Assembly (NCBI GenBank): GCA_021821235.1 | Contig: JAKACS010000221.1 | Span: 1 to 6,015, forward strand | Reading direction: 5' to 3' | DNA length: 6,015 nucleotides | DNA from: Bacillota bacterium | GTDB taxonomy: Bacteria; Bacillota; Bacilli; Bacillales_B; DSM-18226 | Part shown: positions 5,165 to 6,015 of the stretch, piece after piece | Numbering within the stretch: position 1 is the first letter of the stretch | How the letters are laid out: every line of letters begins with the position of its first letter | Notes under the pieces: model-generated | The model's database searches: none | What the model was told of the DNA's origin: nothing | The model's input: only the letters and a program-made list of their open reading frames with translations | Made by a program: the position numbers and the translations under genes

Positions 5165-6015
5165 ATGAATAAAAAACCAATAAAATCAAATGAAAATATC
5201 ATATTATTCCCAGACCTTGAAAAGCGTCTTGCGCAAAAAGGTTTGGAAAGCCTGCAAGCGAAAAAATATAGGGAAGCAATTGCCTTTTTGGAGAAAGCAA
5301 TGGAGCTTGATGCCGAAAATGAAGAAATTTTGATCGGCTTGGTTCTTGCCTATATTGAAGCAGGCAGCTTTCAAAAAGCAAAAGCTCTTGCAAAAGAGAT
5401 GCTTTTAAAAGGAATCGGCCATTATGACCAAATGATTGATCTTTATATAACCATTCTGCTGCAGCTTCATGAGTATTCCGAAATTGTTGCCACTATTGAA
5501 ACCTTGTTGGAAGAAAGCGAAATACCGGCAGACACAGCAGCCCGTTTTTCAACGATTTTGCAATTCAGCAAAAAAATGGCGGAAAATAGCGCTTCACCTA
5601 TTAATGAATATTCATTGCCAGAAACGGAGAAAAAAATTGAAGATCAGACTTTGAGTCTCTATGCCCTAAAAGATGCTAATGAACAAATGCTATTAGTCTC
5701 GCGTCTGGCCGATAAAAATATTCGTCCATTTATAAATGAAATTCAAACCTATTTGGCGGATCGGGCAGGACATCCTTTCTTTAAAACCTTGCTGTTAAAT
5801 CTTTTAAAAGAGCAAGAGGTTGAAAAAGAAGTTTATATCGAAAAATTTCAGATTGAAAAAAGTGTGCTACCCTCAGAATTGCCTGATATTAGAAGACAGG
5901 GAAGAATGATGGACATTGTCGAAATTCTGAAGGATCGGCTGGAACAGGAAGATCCCATTCTCTTGGAAAACATCAAAAGCCTTGTAGAGCGGCATTTGTG
6001 TATTCTCTATCCGTT
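5165..6015 (+). CDS. ysoA: TPR-repeat protein, YsoA-like (partial, 3' end outside window)
   Basis: The frame from ATG 5165 is open for 283 codons to the window end with no stop, so the C-terminus is missing; B. subtilis YsoA is, as I recall, about 340 residues. AGGGG (5154-5158) lies six bases before the start. The protein begins MNKKPIKSNENIILFPDLEK with no signal peptide or membrane segment, so it is probably cytosolic. Residues about 18-51 form a canonical tetratricopeptide repeat (Gly26, Tyr35, Ala38, Ala45 and Asp49 at consensus positions), about 52-85 a second, and about 88-118 a weaker third. A charged linker (about 137-162) leads to a helical C-terminal half rich in Glu, Lys and Leu that I do not recognise. 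TPRs mediate protein contacts; the partner is unknown. In B. subtilis the next genes are tig and clpX, so a link to protein folding or proteolysis is conceivable, on context alone. Confidence 0.85.
   Translation, partial: MNKKPIKSNENIILFPDLEKRLAQKGLESLQAKKYREAIAFLEKAMELDAENEEILIGLVLAYIEAGSFQKAKALAKEMLLKGIGHYDQMIDLYITILLQLHEYSEIVATIETLLEESEIPADTAARFSTILQFSKKMAENSASPINEYSLPETEKKIEDQTLSLYALKDANEQMLLVSRLADKNIRPFINEIQTYLADRAGHPFFKTLLLNLLKEQEVEKEVYIEKFQIEKSVLPSELPDIRRQGRMMDIVEILKDRLEQEDPILLENIKSLVERHLCILYP

Noticed and set aside
4972..5172. A 66-codon open frame (GTG start) over the 21-bp repeats, reading VVE heptads.
   Set aside because: No ribosome binding site precedes it, it overlaps the start of the TPR gene in another frame, and a 21-bp repeat with no stop stays open automatically. 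I keep it only as a repeat array.
5199..5654. Short open frames on both strands at 5199-5393 (minus) and 5469-5654 (plus).
   Set aside because: Both lie inside the long uninterrupted TPR frame that runs from 5165 to the window end and show no ribosome site or family features.

Overview
The window looks like chromosomal DNA of a low-to-moderate GC, endospore-forming Bacillaceae (Bacillus sensu lato). The grounds are the gene content and order, strong Shine-Dalgarno sites of the GGGAGG type, several TTG starts, U-tailed intrinsic terminators and two sporulation or germination genes (the gerE tail and gerM). All genes lie on the plus strand. From memory, the order gerE - ysmB - racE - gerM - rph - ysnA - ysnB - tRNA - ysoA matches Bacillus subtilis, so this is a conserved core region rather than an obvious island.

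Layout. Positions 1-32 hold the last nine codons of gerE, followed by its terminator (31-73). A leader with a candidate promoter and an unusual set of GAACAAG half-sites precedes a MarR-family regulator (ysmB, 194-649). Glutamate racemase (racE, 660-1454) follows closely and ends at a strong terminator (1462-1494). GerM, a sporulation lipoprotein with two GerMN domains, occupies 1577-2647. An extended -10 promoter and a leader hairpin precede RNase PH (rph, 2780-3532). It is followed tightly by the HAM1/RdgB nucleotide pyrophosphatase (ysnA, 3546-4166) and a YfcE-type metallophosphoesterase (ysnB, 4163-4684). A near-consensus promoter (4740-4768) drives tRNA-Arg(UCU) (4796-4872), which has its own terminator (4909-4936). 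After a 292-base non-coding stretch, a TPR protein (ysoA-like) starts at 5165 and runs off the window end.

How the genes fit together. ysmB-racE looks like one transcription unit, giving D-glutamate for the cell wall. rph-ysnA-ysnB is a housekeeping unit: RNase PH matures tRNA 3' ends, YsnA removes non-canonical purine NTPs, and YsnB is a phosphodiesterase of unknown physiological substrate. GerM acts in the engulfed forespore/mother-cell channel apparatus and is transcriptionally isolated by terminators or promoters on both sides.

I see no mobile element, phage gene, CRISPR array or clearly new multi-gene system. The least explained DNA is the gap between the tRNA terminator and the TPR gene. 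It holds four tandem 21-bp units bounded by a 6-bp inverted repeat, then a possible three-helix RNA fold just upstream of the TPR ribosome binding site. Smaller oddities are the half-site cluster in front of the MarR gene, the three consecutive CCA triplets at the tRNA 3' end, and the hairpin in the rph leader.
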